Below, in pieces: positions 44,922 to 54,702 of a stretch of DNA of 64,000 nucleotides. Numbering within the stretch: the first letter of the stretch is position 1; every line of letters begins with the position of its first letter. The notes under the pieces are model-generated. The model did not search any database and had not been told where the DNA came from. It worked only from the letters and a program-made list of their open reading frames with translations. Position numbers and translations under genes: made by a program. Origin of the DNA: Methylocaldum szegediense. GTDB lineage: Bacteria > Pseudomonadota > Gammaproteobacteria > Methylococcales > Methylococcaceae. The stretch spans positions 1,302,001-1,366,000 of the forward strand of contig NZ_OX458333.1 of assembly GCF_949769195.1 (NCBI RefSeq), read 5' to 3'.

Positions 44922-46187
44922 ATGCGTTTGCCTCGGATTCGACCCTCCACGCTGCGAACCACGCTCGTCCTGAGGCTGTTTGGCCTGGTCCTAAGTGCGC
45001 TACTCCTGCCCCGTCTGGGCGAAGCGGCGGAACCGATTGCGTCCGCTCAGTCTCTCTTTCAACGGGCCTTGCCCGAAGCCCTCGTTCCCGTGGGCCGTGC
45101 ACCGACGGCGGATGAGACGCAGGCGCTCGAATCGGCACTCCGACATTACCAGCACCGCAGCCATCGGGAGGATGTCACTGTCCTCACCGACTATCTCGAG
45201 CGCCATCCCGACAGTCCCTGGACCATCGCCTTGCTCACCAACCTGGGCCTTATTTATTACGACACGGCCCAGTTTTCCAAGGCCCTGGCCGCGTTCGACC
45301 ACGCCTGGCAAGCGGGCAAACGGGTCGACGCCGAAGGCCCGGCGAAGGCATTGATCGATCGGGCTTTGGGCGAACTGGTGCGCATGCATGCCCGGCTCGG
45401 TCATAAAGCGGCACTCCGCCGGCTATTGGACGACATCAAGGATCGTCCATTGACCGGGTCCGCGACCGAACGTATTGCCGGTGCCAAAGAAGGGTTGTGG
45501 ATGATGGAGCACAATCCGGGCGTAGCGTATCTCTGCGGTCCTAAGGCGCTGGAGAGCATCATCGAATCTATACAGCCCTCGGGCATCGACCGCACGGCGG
45601 TGGCGCGGGCGCGTTCCGGGCCGAACGGCTATTCGCTCGCGGAGGTCGAGGCACTCGCCCAAAAGGCGCGGTTGCCTTATCGCATGGCCAAACGGCAGCC
45701 CGGCGCGGACTGGATCCTGCCGGCGGTGGTGCACTGGAAATCCAACCACTATGCCGCTCTCCTCGAGGAACGGGATGGTCTCCTGCATATCAAGGATCCC
45801 ACGTTCGGCGGCGACCTCTGGGTCAGCCGGCAAGCTCTGGAGGAGGAAGCGTCTGGTTACGTGCTGGTCCCGGAAGGCCGATTAGCCAAGGGCTATCAGC
45901 CGGTGACGCTGGCTGAAGCAGGGCGGGTCTACGGTCGCGGGTACACCAGCAGTTCCGACGAAAACGCCACCCGGCCGGATGATGATCAGGCCAAACCTTG
46001 TCCCGACGACAAGGGCCTGTGCCGATACAATTTCCACACGATGCTGGTCAGCCTCCATCTCACCGACACCCCGGTCGGCTATACCCCGCCCAAAGGTCCG
46101 GCGGTTAAATTCACCGTCACCTACAACCAACGTGAAGCCAACCAGCCGGCCAATTTTTCACCGGCTGAGTCCGTCAAGGTGGTGTAA
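44922..46187 (+). CDS. Exported C39-peptidase-like N-terminal part of a large RHS-type protein, truncated
   Basis: The 421-aa product has a signal peptide (RTTLVLRLFGLVLSALLLP, cleavage near GEAAEP), a TPR-like helical part at about 60-190, and a papain-like C39 domain with Cys205 (VAYLCGPKALES), His276 (KSNHYAALL) and Asp292 (IKDPTFGG). It then enters KFTVTYNQREANQPANFS, the usual transition of this family into a very long YD/RHS-repeat body, but a short unrelated tail PAESVKVV and a stop follow, and IS fragments begin within 40 bases. So this is probably the front end of a multi-kilobase secreted protein whose body has been lost. The C39 domain may act in self-processing, which is inference. 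Confidence 0.75.
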   Translation: MRLPRIRPSTLRTTLVLRLFGLVLSALLLPRLGEAAEPIASAQSLFQRALPEALVPVGRAPTADETQALESALRHYQHRSHREDVTVLTDYLERHPDSPWTIALLTNLGLIYYDTAQFSKALAAFDHAWQAGKRVDAEGPAKALIDRALGELVRMHARLGHKAALRRLLDDIKDRPLTGSATERIAGAKEGLWMMEHNPGVAYLCGPKALESIIESIQPSGIDRTAVARARSGPNGYSLAEVEALAQKARLPYRMAKRQPGADWILPAVVHWKSNHYAALLEERDGLLHIKDPTFGGDLWVSRQALEEEASGYVLVPEGRLAKGYQPVTLAEAGRVYGRGYTSSSDENATRPDDDQAKPCPDDKGLCRYNFHTMLVSLHLTDTPVGYTPPKGPAVKFTVTYNQREANQPANFSPAESVKVV

Positions 46188-46223
46188 ATCCGGAGTCGAA
46201 CTCTGGTTAGGTTGTCGGTTGTT

Positions 46224-46394
46224 TTAAGCGGGAATGAATGCCACATCGGTGACTCCCGTGTTGCTGTCAGCGAGGGTGTGCTGGGGCAAATAGCGGTGCT
46301 GTAGCAGCCAGTCCTCGTTCTGCTCCATCAGCACCGCTCCGATGAGGCGGCGAATACTAGCCTCGTTCGGGAAGATGCCTACCACGTTGGCTGG
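46224..46394 (-). pseudogene. IS256-family transposase C-terminal fragment
   Basis: On the minus strand GIFPNEASIRRLIGAVLMEQ and EDWLLQHRYLPQHTL match the C-terminus of a different, mutator-type IS256 transposase, ending in a stop at 46224. Its upstream part is cut off by the end of the IS256 element starting at about 46395. It is therefore an older insertion into which a second one landed. Confidence 0.72.
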
Positions 46395-47753
46395 GGGTGT
46401 CAACTTAACTGTGTAACTGGGATTAGTTCATAGGGTGACGCGATCGCCCAGCAGGATCACGAAGTGGTTCAGAGCCCGCTTCCAGTCCTGGATCGGCATG
46501 GTCCATTTCTTCTCGATCCGCTGCAGACCAAGGTACAAGACTTTCAGGATCGCCTCATCGTTTGGAAGGGCGGCTTCGGCGCTCCCGGAGACGCCGTTTG
46601 CGATTGGAAACGCACCGCGGGTTTTAAGCAACTTACGCAGGCTGAAGTTAAGCGATTCGATCGCGTTGGTGGTGTACAGCACTTTGCGGATCTCCGGTGG
46701 ATCATCGAAGAACACGGTCAAGCGCGTCCAATCCGCCCGCCAGCTTTGGCTAATAGCCGGGTATTTGGCGTCCCAGGTTTCTCCAAACCGCGCCAGGGCG
46801 GCTTCGGCCTCGGTCAAAGTCGCCGCCCCATAGATGGCCCTAAGGTCTTTGGCCACCGCCTTGCGCTCTTTCCAGGTCACATACTGCAGGCTGTGGCGCA
46901 CTTTATGGACGATACACCGTTGAACCTGGGTTTTTGGAAACACGACTTCCACCGCTTCCGGCAGCCCTTTGAGCCCGTCCACGCAGGCGATGAAACAATC
47001 CTGAACGCCCCGGTTCTTCAGCTCGGTAAAGACGGCTAGCCAGAACTTGGCGCCTTCCGTGTCCGCGATCCAAAGGCCCAGCAGTTCCTTCTCGCCCTGC
47101 AGGCGTGACCCCCAAAGCGAGATACACCGCCTTGTTCTTGACCGGCCCCGTCTCGCGCGATTTGACGATCAGGGCATCGAAATAGAGGATCGGATAGACC
47201 GATGCCAAGGGCCGGCTCTGCCACGCCTTGACCTCCTCTAACACGGATTCGGTCACATTGGAGATCAGCGTGGGCGAGACCTCCACCCCATACAGCTCTT
47301 CCAGGTGGCCTTGAATGTCACGCGTGGATAAGCCCCGCGCATAGAGGGCCAGAACCTTGTCATCGAATCCCTCCAGCCGACGCTGGCGCTTGGGCACGAG
47401 TTGGGGCTCGAAGGCGCCGTTGCGGTCGCGCGGGACTTCAATCTCGAAGGCCCCCGTTTCGGTTTGAATCGTCTTGGTGTGCTTGCCGTTGCGGGAATTG
47501 CCGCTGCCGCGCCCTTCCGGGGCATGCGGCGCATAGCCCACATGGGCCGTCATCTCGGCTTCCAACGCCCGTTCCACCAGGCGTTTGGTCAGCTGCTTGA
47601 GCAAGCCGTGCTCACCCAAAATGTCTTTGGGATCCGAATAGCCTTTGAGCAACTCGTCTAACAGGGCGTCTTGTTTGGCTGTGTCACTGGTCATGTTTGA
47701 GTCTCTTCTTCTCGCAGATTTTACCGACCAGTTACACAGTTCTTTTTACACCC
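46395..47753. mobile_element. IS256-family insertion sequence
   Basis: The left end reads gggtgtcaacttaactgtgt and the right end, inverted, gggtgtaaaaagaactgtgt, each followed by aactgg: long terminal inverted repeats of the IS256 type. The enclosed transposase is frameshifted. I find no matching 8-9 bp target duplication in the flanks, which suggests later rearrangement or deletion around the element. Confidence 0.82.
46428..47694 (-). pseudogene. IS256 transposase with a frameshift
   Basis: The N-terminal part from ATG 47694 ([45 protein letters not shown]) runs to [11 protein letters not shown] and then loses homology. In the next frame the family sequence resumes as [19 protein letters not shown] and [18 protein letters not shown], and continues to NHFVILLGDRVTL with the stop at 46428. 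The shift maps to a GGG run near 47095, consistent with one extra G. As written the element cannot make a full transposase. Restoring one base would give a normal protein of about 420 aa, so either recent inactivation or a sequencing error is possible. Confidence 0.82.
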
Positions 47754-47754
47754 T

Positions 47755-47954
47755 CAGCTTTGCGCCATATTAGGATTGAACTGTCTTGAACTATTTGAAT
47801 TGCCCTGCATTTACTGTAAGGAAGGACAAATTGGGATTGATGATCAATTACCTCGCAACGAGTTGATCAGAAAGAGAAGGGAAGAACTCGGATTCACAGC
47901 CAATGAGCTTGCGGACCAAGTGGGATATTACGGGATGTCCATTGAAGCTATCGA
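47755..47954 (+). pseudogene. XRE-like helix-turn-helix fragment between two IS elements
   Basis: The frame is open from the IS256 end and reads NCLELFELPCIYCKEGQIG, then RNELIRKRREELGFTANEL and ADQVGYYGMSIEAI, typical of an XRE/Cro DNA-binding helix-turn-helix. It is cut on the right by the IS21 end at 47955. It lacks a plausible start and end of its own, so it is the middle of a gene truncated on both sides, perhaps a regulator that lay near the toxin locus. Confidence 0.65.
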
Positions 47955-48030
47955 TGTCAACGCCGACTGAAAAGTGACCCCTTTTGAGGGTTTATCGCCG
48001 AAGTAAAATTGACCCCTTGAGGCCCAAAAG

Positions 48031-49832
<1,802 letters not shown>

Positions 49833-49919
49833 TTCCGCGGCTCAAAAAAGCCGCCATTTTCCCCCAAGGGGTCAAATTTACTTCGGTGTCAGGGGTCATT
49901 TTTACATCGGCGGTGACAC

Positions 49920-50135
49920 GCAGATAAGATCGCGCGAGAAGCCAAAGTCGGCAGGGTATCGCTCACATCCCGCATTTAACAGCAGGTCTTAAAAGATGCA
50001 GAATTGCTGAAATTGAGGGTAATCGATGGAATTGAATGGCATTTCTTTCCCGGCAAGAGCGGCGTGGGGCCAACAAAGCCGCTGGAACAATTGCTCAACG
50101 AATGCGGGATCACATGCGTGTTTCACAAGCAATGA
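49920..50135 (+). pseudogene. Orphan C-terminal toxin tip of a polymorphic toxin
   Basis: Immediately after the IS21 end the plus strand reads ADKIAREAKVGRVSLTSRI, a TAA stop, then QQVLKDAELLKLRVIDGI, EWHFFPGKSGVGPTKPL and EQLLNECGITCVFHKQ with TGA at 50133-50135. The pattern K-DAELL-(x)-G-EWHFF-G-x-GP-PL-LL-x-x-GI is the usual end of RHS/CDI-type toxin C-termini of the restriction-endonuclease-like kind; I recognise the pattern but cannot name the family with certainty. The upstream body is missing and an internal stop is present, so it is a relic. The next gene starts within its stop codon (ATGA), the typical toxin-immunity layout. Confidence 0.62.
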
Positions 50136-50422
50136 GTCAAATCGGAATACGCGAATATCCTTTGTTTAAAGTGGCGGATCATTTGGGTGGACGCTCTCGG
50201 AAGGAATGGAAACCGAAGGAAGCTGAGCAGTTCTGCGAATGGATTAAGACTGTGGGGATGCAGGAACGGGTTGCTGGCTTTTTAGAGTTTTTCGGTGAGT
50301 CTATGGAAGGTACCCCTGAAGAGGTTCTTGAGCGGCTTGGTCGCAAGGCCGCAGAAACGTTAAAGGAGCCTTTATATTGGGAAGAAGGCAGCGATACGTG
50401 GAAGGTGTCGCGTCTCGTGTGA
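50132..50422 (+). CDS. Putative immunity protein, small hypothetical
   Basis: Choosing ATG 50132, which overlaps the toxin-tip stop as ATGA, gives 96 aa: MSQIGIREYPLFKVADHLG then a lysine/glutamate-rich helix (EWKPKEAEQFCEWI) and EEVLERLGRKAAETLKEPLYW. An in-frame ATG at 50036 would extend it through the toxin frame and is unlikely. I recognise no family. Its coupling to the toxin tip, small acidic soluble character and AT-richer composition than the surroundings all fit an immunity gene. No active toxin remains beside it, so it would be an orphan immunity gene; that role is inference. Confidence 0.55.
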   Translation: MSQIGIREYPLFKVADHLGGRSRKEWKPKEAEQFCEWIKTVGMQERVAGFLEFFGESMEGTPEEVLERLGRKAAETLKEPLYWEEGSDTWKVSRLV

Positions 50423-50486
50423 TTATTTACCGAGAAGGAGTTATGCTCTGTTCGAAGCCCGGAGCCTTCTCCAGGAGATATTCGGT

Positions 50487-51482
50487 TCGTCCAAGTGAGG
50501 TTTCTCTCCATGCAGATTCGTCTTCATAAGAACGCCCGTACCACCCCGGCCGTTCGGCAGGCCATTCAAGCGTCCACGTTGAGCGAGCGCGCCTTGGCCC
50601 AAAAGCATGGCATTAGCCGAACGACCGTCCGCAAGTGGAAACACCGATCCTCGGTCGAAGATGCCTCACACCGGCCCCACACCCTCAGAACCACGCTCAC
50701 GCCCGCCCAGGAAGCCATCGTGGTCTACCTCCGCCAAGCTCTGCTCCTCCCCTTGGATGATCTCCTGGCCGTGACCCGGGAATTTCTCAATCCCGCCGTG
50801 TCCCGTTCCGGGCTAGACCGCTGCCTGCGCCGCCACGGGGTGGCGTCCCTCAAGACCCTGCTTCCGCCTACAGAGAAGGCGAAGGTCAAACCCTTCAAGG
50901 CCTATGAGCCCGGCTTCCTTCACCTGGATGTTAAGTACTTGCCCGCCATCGACGGCGAACCCCGCCGATACCTGTTCGTCGCCATCGACCGCGCCACCCG
51001 CTGGGTCTATGTCGCCCTCAAGCCCAACCGCTCCGCCTTAAGCGCCAAGGACTTCCTCAAAGCGGTGATTCAGGCCGCTCCTTTCCGCATCCAGAAATGC
51101 CTGACCGACAACGGCTCGGAGTTTACCGACCGTTTCCTGACCCGAACTCGGCAGCCCTCGGGGACGCATGAGTTTGACCGCCTCTGTACTGAACAAGGCA
51201 TCGAACATCGCCTGATTCCGCCGGGCCGGCCCCAAACGAATGGCCTGGTGGAACGCTTCAATGGCCGCATCGAGGAGGTGTTGCAAACCCATCACTTCGA
51301 TTCAACCGCCGATCTGGACACCACCTTGCACCGCTATGTCGAGCTGTACAATCATCACATTCCCCAAAAGGCCTTAGGCCATCTCACCCCGATCCAGGCT
51401 CTCAAAAACTGGCAACTGTCCCATCCTCATCTTTTTCGAAAGAAGGTTTACGATCTTGCGGGACTTGACACTTAGGACGTGA
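50487..51482. mobile_element. IS481-family insertion sequence
   Basis: Carries one intact IS481 transposase. The probable ends are cgtccaagtg near 50490 and its inverse cacttaggacg at 51470-51480; the match is short, so the boundaries are approximate. It appears to separate a start-like sequence (AAGGAG then ATG at 50443) from the small reading frame at 51484. Confidence 0.6.
50510..51475 (+). CDS. IS481-family transposase
   Basis: A 321-aa transposase; ATG 50510 follows GAGG by about ten bases. It has an N-terminal helix-turn-helix (LAQKHGISRTTVRKWKHR) and an integrase core with the first Asp in FLHLDVKYLPAI, the second in CLTDNGSEFTDRF and Glu in NGLVERFNGRIEEVL, followed by the HYVELYNHHIPQKALG tail. 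The frame is complete. Confidence 0.93.
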   Translation: MQIRLHKNARTTPAVRQAIQASTLSERALAQKHGISRTTVRKWKHRSSVEDASHRPHTLRTTLTPAQEAIVVYLRQALLLPLDDLLAVTREFLNPAVSRSGLDRCLRRHGVASLKTLLPPTEKAKVKPFKAYEPGFLHLDVKYLPAIDGEPRRYLFVAIDRATRWVYVALKPNRSALSAKDFLKAVIQAAPFRIQKCLTDNGSEFTDRFLTRTRQPSGTHEFDRLCTEQGIEHRLIPPGRPQTNGLVERFNGRIEEVLQTHHFDSTADLDTTLHRYVELYNHHIPQKALGHLTPIQALKNWQLSHPHLFRKKVYDLAGLDT

Positions 51483-51483
51483 C

Positions 51484-51732
51484 ATGGGGTTGTTGATTGC
51501 CAAATTTTTGCTTGATTTATATCCGCACGTGCATTGGGCCTGGGTGCGTAAGCCCAAAAGTGATGTGGACTATCACCAACCTAAACTGGCGGGCTACGAC
51601 CCGATACATGGATTTGCCTCAATGCAGATGGGAATGGGATGTGCGGGTGCGATTGTGAACTGCAAGGATGATTTTCTATGTTGCCGTCGCATCTTTGAAA
51701 AAATGAACCAGCTTATGGCCAGACATGTATAA
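51484..51732 (+). CDS. Small hypothetical protein, possibly the 3' part of an interrupted gene
   Basis: An 82-aa frame beginning directly at the IS481 boundary: GLLIAKFLLDLYPHVHWAW, RKPKSDVDYHQPKLAGYDP and a cysteine-containing end CKDDFLCCRRIFEK. I do not recognise it. No ribosome site precedes its ATG except inside the IS, whereas an AAGGAG-ATG is stranded at 50435-50445 on the other side of the IS. A single gene split by the IS is therefore likely, possibly a second immunity-type gene. It is low-confidence as a functional gene. Confidence 0.45.
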   Translation: MGLLIAKFLLDLYPHVHWAWVRKPKSDVDYHQPKLAGYDPIHGFASMQMGMGCAGAIVNCKDDFLCCRRIFEKMNQLMARHV

Positions 51733-52189
51733 ACGCGGGTAACCCTCTGTTTGGGTTGCTTGGTATACGGCGGATTACGGCGTGCGTCGATTCCTCGCGT
51801 GCCTGGCAAGATGAATGGGGCAGGCTTTTTGTTGTTTTGATTCAGATCTTCTCTGGGAAGTAATAATAGCTACTGAAACCGAAGACGGCGAAGGCCGACA
51901 ATAATTGTAGCGTGACCTCGTCACTGGTTTTTATATGGCTTCGCTATACCTAAAAGGGGGCACCGGCAATGAAAGCGATTAACAAATTTCAGTAAATCAA
52001 TATTAGTTTCGCTTTTGTTCCCGTCTCAGCCATAGAGGGTGGGGGAAATGGATATGTCGAGATTGAACAGTCGGCGGCTACGGAAACGGAAGGCTCGTAT
52101 ATTTTTATACGGCCAACCATCTAAATCCGCCGGCATGTTTCACGTTACCCCCGGAACTTCTCGAAATCTCCGCTAAGTGATTGATTCTA
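51733..52189. other. Intergenic stretch before tRNA-Val
   Basis: About 450 AT-rich bases with no convincing reading frame, repeat or hairpin on inspection. It separates the IS481/immunity relics from the tRNA gene. Confidence 0.4.
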
Positions 52190-52264
52190 TGGTGGGCGGT
52201 GTAGGGTTCGAACCTACGACCCCTGCCGTGTGAAGGCAGTGCTCTCCCGCTGAGCTAACCGCCC
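52190..52264 (-). tRNA. tRNA-Val (CAC)
   Basis: Read on the minus strand this is a 75-nt cloverleaf with encoded CCA. The acceptor stem is gggcggt pairing with accgccc, the D-arm is gctcagcgggagagc, the anticodon arm is ctgcc-ttcacac-ggcag with anticodon CAC at loop positions 3-5, and the T-arm contains ggttcgaaccc-type GTTCGAA. It reads GUG. It lies 63 bases from an IS630 element. Confidence 0.93.
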
Positions 52265-52327
52265 ATCGGTGTCTGAAAAAGATCACAGTTTTTGCGGCGT
52301 CTGTCAATGCCCGGTTGGATGTGTCTA

Positions 52328-53355
52328 GAGCGTTTTCATTTTGCTTATACGGCATAACCAGCGTTGCGGAAATCATTGACGCACTCTCCTGGCGTGAACT
52401 GGCTCAAGAGCGTTCCCATCGTGGTCTCAACCGCGTCGAGGGTGCGTTGACTCGCCTGGCGAAGCCGTGCTTTGAACTTCGCGAAGACTTGTTCGATGGG
52501 ATTGAAGTCGGGGCTATGAGACGGCAAAGGCATCACTTTGGCTCCACAGGCTTCAATCGCTTCGCGAACCCCCTTCACCTGATGGGAGGACAGATTGTCC
52601 CAGATGACCACATTCCCCGGAACCAACGTCGGACAGATAAATTCCGGCACATACGCCAAGAATAACTCGCCGTTCATAGGCCCTTCGGTGATCATGGGGG
52701 CCGTCACCCCCTCCTGGCGTAAAGCCGCCACGAAGGTGATCGTCTGCCGCTGTCCCTGCGGAACCGTTCCAATGACCCGTTCGCCTCGAGGCCCCCAGCC
52801 ATACCGCCGAGTCATCGCCGTGGTGACAAAGGTTTCATCGATGAACACGAGCTGAGCCGCGTTCAGAGTCCCTTGTTCGGCTTGCCAGTGAGCACGGGCG
52901 AGGCGGACATCCTCTCGGTCTTGTTCGCCCGCCCGGAGCGTTTTTTTGAAGGTCAGGCCCAAGCGGTCAAGGTGGTACCAAAGGGTTGAGAGTTGAACCT
53001 TCACCTCCAAGACCTCACGCAGTTCCGCTAAGGTGGTGTCGGGTTTAGCGTTCAGGTAGGCGCGTATCGCCTCGTCGTATTCGGCCAAAAGCGGCCGACC
53101 GCCGCCCGCATGAGGCTTGGGTGCCAGCGTCCCGCGTTCGCGCCGCTGGCGTTTGAGTTTCTCGATGAACGACACACTCACCGAAAACCGTGCAGCGACG
53201 GCTGACGCACTCTGTCCCTCATTACAAGCGCTGATCACGCGCTGGCGAAGGTCGATGGAATAGGCCTGGCTCATCACGGATCTTTCTACCGGGAAAATTT
53301 GTAATCAGACGATTTCCCGTTTCCTCAGTTCCTTTCGGTAGAGATGAAAACGCTC
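52328..53355. mobile_element. IS630-family insertion sequence (second type)
   Basis: 1028 bp bounded by gagcgttttcat and, inverted, atgaaaacgctc, and flanked by TA on both sides (52326-52327 and 53356-53357), the IS630 target duplication. It is distinct from the IS630 element at 25 kb: different ends, a single uninterrupted transposase frame and no A-run. The flanks share gatgtgtcta, a short pre-existing tandem repeat at the target. Confidence 0.88.
52345..53277 (-). CDS. IS630-family transposase
   Basis: A 310-aa intact transposase. The N-terminal helix-turn-helix (DLRQRVISACNEGQSASAVA) is followed by a winged second domain and a DDE core with LVFIDETFVTTAMTRRYGW (first Asp), VVIWDNLSSHQVKGV (second Asp) and LPSHSPDFNPIEQVFAKFK (Glu). 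All catalytic residues are present, so this element may be active. Confidence 0.93.
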   Translation of the reverse strand: MMSQAYSIDLRQRVISACNEGQSASAVAARFSVSVSFIEKLKRQRRERGTLAPKPHAGGGRPLLAEYDEAIRAYLNAKPDTTLAELREVLEVKVQLSTLWYHLDRLGLTFKKTLRAGEQDREDVRLARAHWQAEQGTLNAAQLVFIDETFVTTAMTRRYGWGPRGERVIGTVPQGQRQTITFVAALRQEGVTAPMITEGPMNGELFLAYVPEFICPTLVPGNVVIWDNLSSHQVKGVREAIEACGAKVMPLPSHSPDFNPIEQVFAKFKARLRQASQRTLDAVETTMGTLLSQFTPGECVNDFRNAGYAV

Positions 53356-53444
53356 TAGATGTGTCTAAATGGACGATGCCTTCTTGAAAGGGTTCAACCG
53401 ACCCGTTCGGTTTTGATAGACTTCGCGCCTTTTCGTTTCTCTCT

Positions 53445-54239
53445 ATGCGACGTCTTGGCTTACTACCTCTAATCTTTTCCGCGGCGCTTACCGCCTGCAC
53501 CAGTGTTCCACGTAGCGATATCCCGGCATACTCGGCGCCGCCTACTGCTCGAACGGTTCTCCCGCCGACCGAAACTCAGCCCGAAGGAAACCTTCTCCGT
53601 CTGGGATATGAAGGCTTCACGGTGTGGATCGACTGCGAGAAGCGGGGAGCGGTGAAATGGCGTTATAACGCCCAACACGATAACGGCAACGAGCCTCGTT
53701 CCAACACCTTCAGACTCGATCCTTACGTCCCCGAAGAGTGCCAGCAAACCAGCACAAAAGGCTACGGCCACGGGTATGATCGAGGTCACCAAGTGCCGGC
53801 GAATCACCTCGATCATTCGCCGGCGGCGATTCAGCAAAGCAATTACATGACGAATATCCTGCCGCAGGTTTCGCAGATGAATCGTGGGGCGTGGAAGTTG
53901 ACCGAGGAGATCATTGAGTGCTATCGAGACATCGATGAGCTGCTCGTGATCGGGGGCGTGATCTGGGGCGACAATCCCGAGGACGATTATTTCGTGGAGA
54001 GTCATGGCGTGAGAACCCCGGATGCGTTCTGGAAAGTGATCATGCGCGGGGATGGGCGGGCGATTGCCTGGATCGTGCCGAACTCGAAGGAAGCGACGGC
54101 AAGGATGCTCGACCATTATCTCGTGACCGTCACCGATATTGAGCGCCTAACCCAAGAGACATTGCCGGTTACCGGCGATGCCCGGACTACCAAGCCGACG
54201 TCTTCCTGGGGCGTGCCGATAGGGTGCGACAAAGGATAG
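53445..54239 (+). CDS. DNA/RNA non-specific endonuclease lipoprotein
   Basis: A 264-aa NucA/EndoG-type nuclease. A lipoprotein signal ends in LTAC (Cys18), so the mature protein should be anchored outside the cytoplasm. The catalytic DRGH motif (Asp112 to His115 in GYDRGHQVPANHLD) is followed by the metal-binding asparagine region QQSNYMTNILPQ. It cleaves nucleic acids, perhaps for phosphate or nucleotide acquisition; the scavenging role is speculative. An IS630 element ends 90 bases upstream and a cobalamin riboswitch follows, so it is probably transcribed alone. Confidence 0.88.
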   Translation: MRRLGLLPLIFSAALTACTSVPRSDIPAYSAPPTARTVLPPTETQPEGNLLRLGYEGFTVWIDCEKRGAVKWRYNAQHDNGNEPRSNTFRLDPYVPEECQQTSTKGYGHGYDRGHQVPANHLDHSPAAIQQSNYMTNILPQVSQMNRGAWKLTEEIIECYRDIDELLVIGGVIWGDNPEDDYFVESHGVRTPDAFWKVIMRGDGRAIAWIVPNSKEATARMLDHYLVTVTDIERLTQETLPVTGDARTTKPTSSWGVPIGCDKG

Positions 54240-54305
54240 GCTCTCGCTGACAGTTCGGATGCATGCGACCGATTGACGCTCGCCGCTCCATCGATTAAGC
54301 TGCGC

Positions 54306-54575
54306 GCCGCTTCAGGTGTCCTGGTGAGCCATGCGACCGGGATTAAACGGGAAGCCGGTGCGTTCCCCTCTCCGCACGCTTGAGATGAGGAGAGTAGGAA
54401 CAATGCCGGCGCTGCCCCCGCAACGGTAAGCGAGTCAAGGAGCAGCACGATGCCACTGCGTTTTGTAACGTGGGAAGGCGCTGTTCCAGGGTCAACCCCG
54501 CTCGCGAGCCCGGAGACCGGCCTGAAGCCAAGTCGGCATCGCGGAGGGCGAGGTCCGGACAGACGTCAGGCATTA
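54306..54575 (+). promoter_or_regulatory. Cobalamin (AdoCbl) riboswitch
   Basis: The conserved core elements appear in order: gggaagccggtg, then gccggcgctgcccccgcaac followed by ggtaagcga, then gggaaggcg, and the B12 box agcccggagaccggcct at 54507-54523. These are the invariant sequences of the AdoCbl riboswitch, which shuts off downstream expression when cobalamin is abundant. It lies 130 bases upstream of btuB and so should control the transporter and, by read-through, the following B12 operon. Outer limits are approximate. Confidence 0.92.
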
Positions 54576-54702
54576 ACCATTCTCGGTTTTCACCCCTGCA
54601 GACTCTTCCGGCCGTTCGAACAGCGTTTGGACCATAGATCCTGCGGTTCTCCTCCGCGTGCTTTGCGTAACCCTATCCCGCGCGGGTGTGCACGGGGGAG
54701 TC

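Noticed and set aside
44486-45115. 209-codon plus-strand frame before the C39 gene
   Set aside because: It is low-complexity, overlaps the signal peptide region of the C39 gene in another frame and matches no family.
52190-53355. Integrative element at tRNA-Val
   Set aside because: No integrase and no repeat of the tRNA 3' end were found; the neighbour is a simple IS630 at a TA site.
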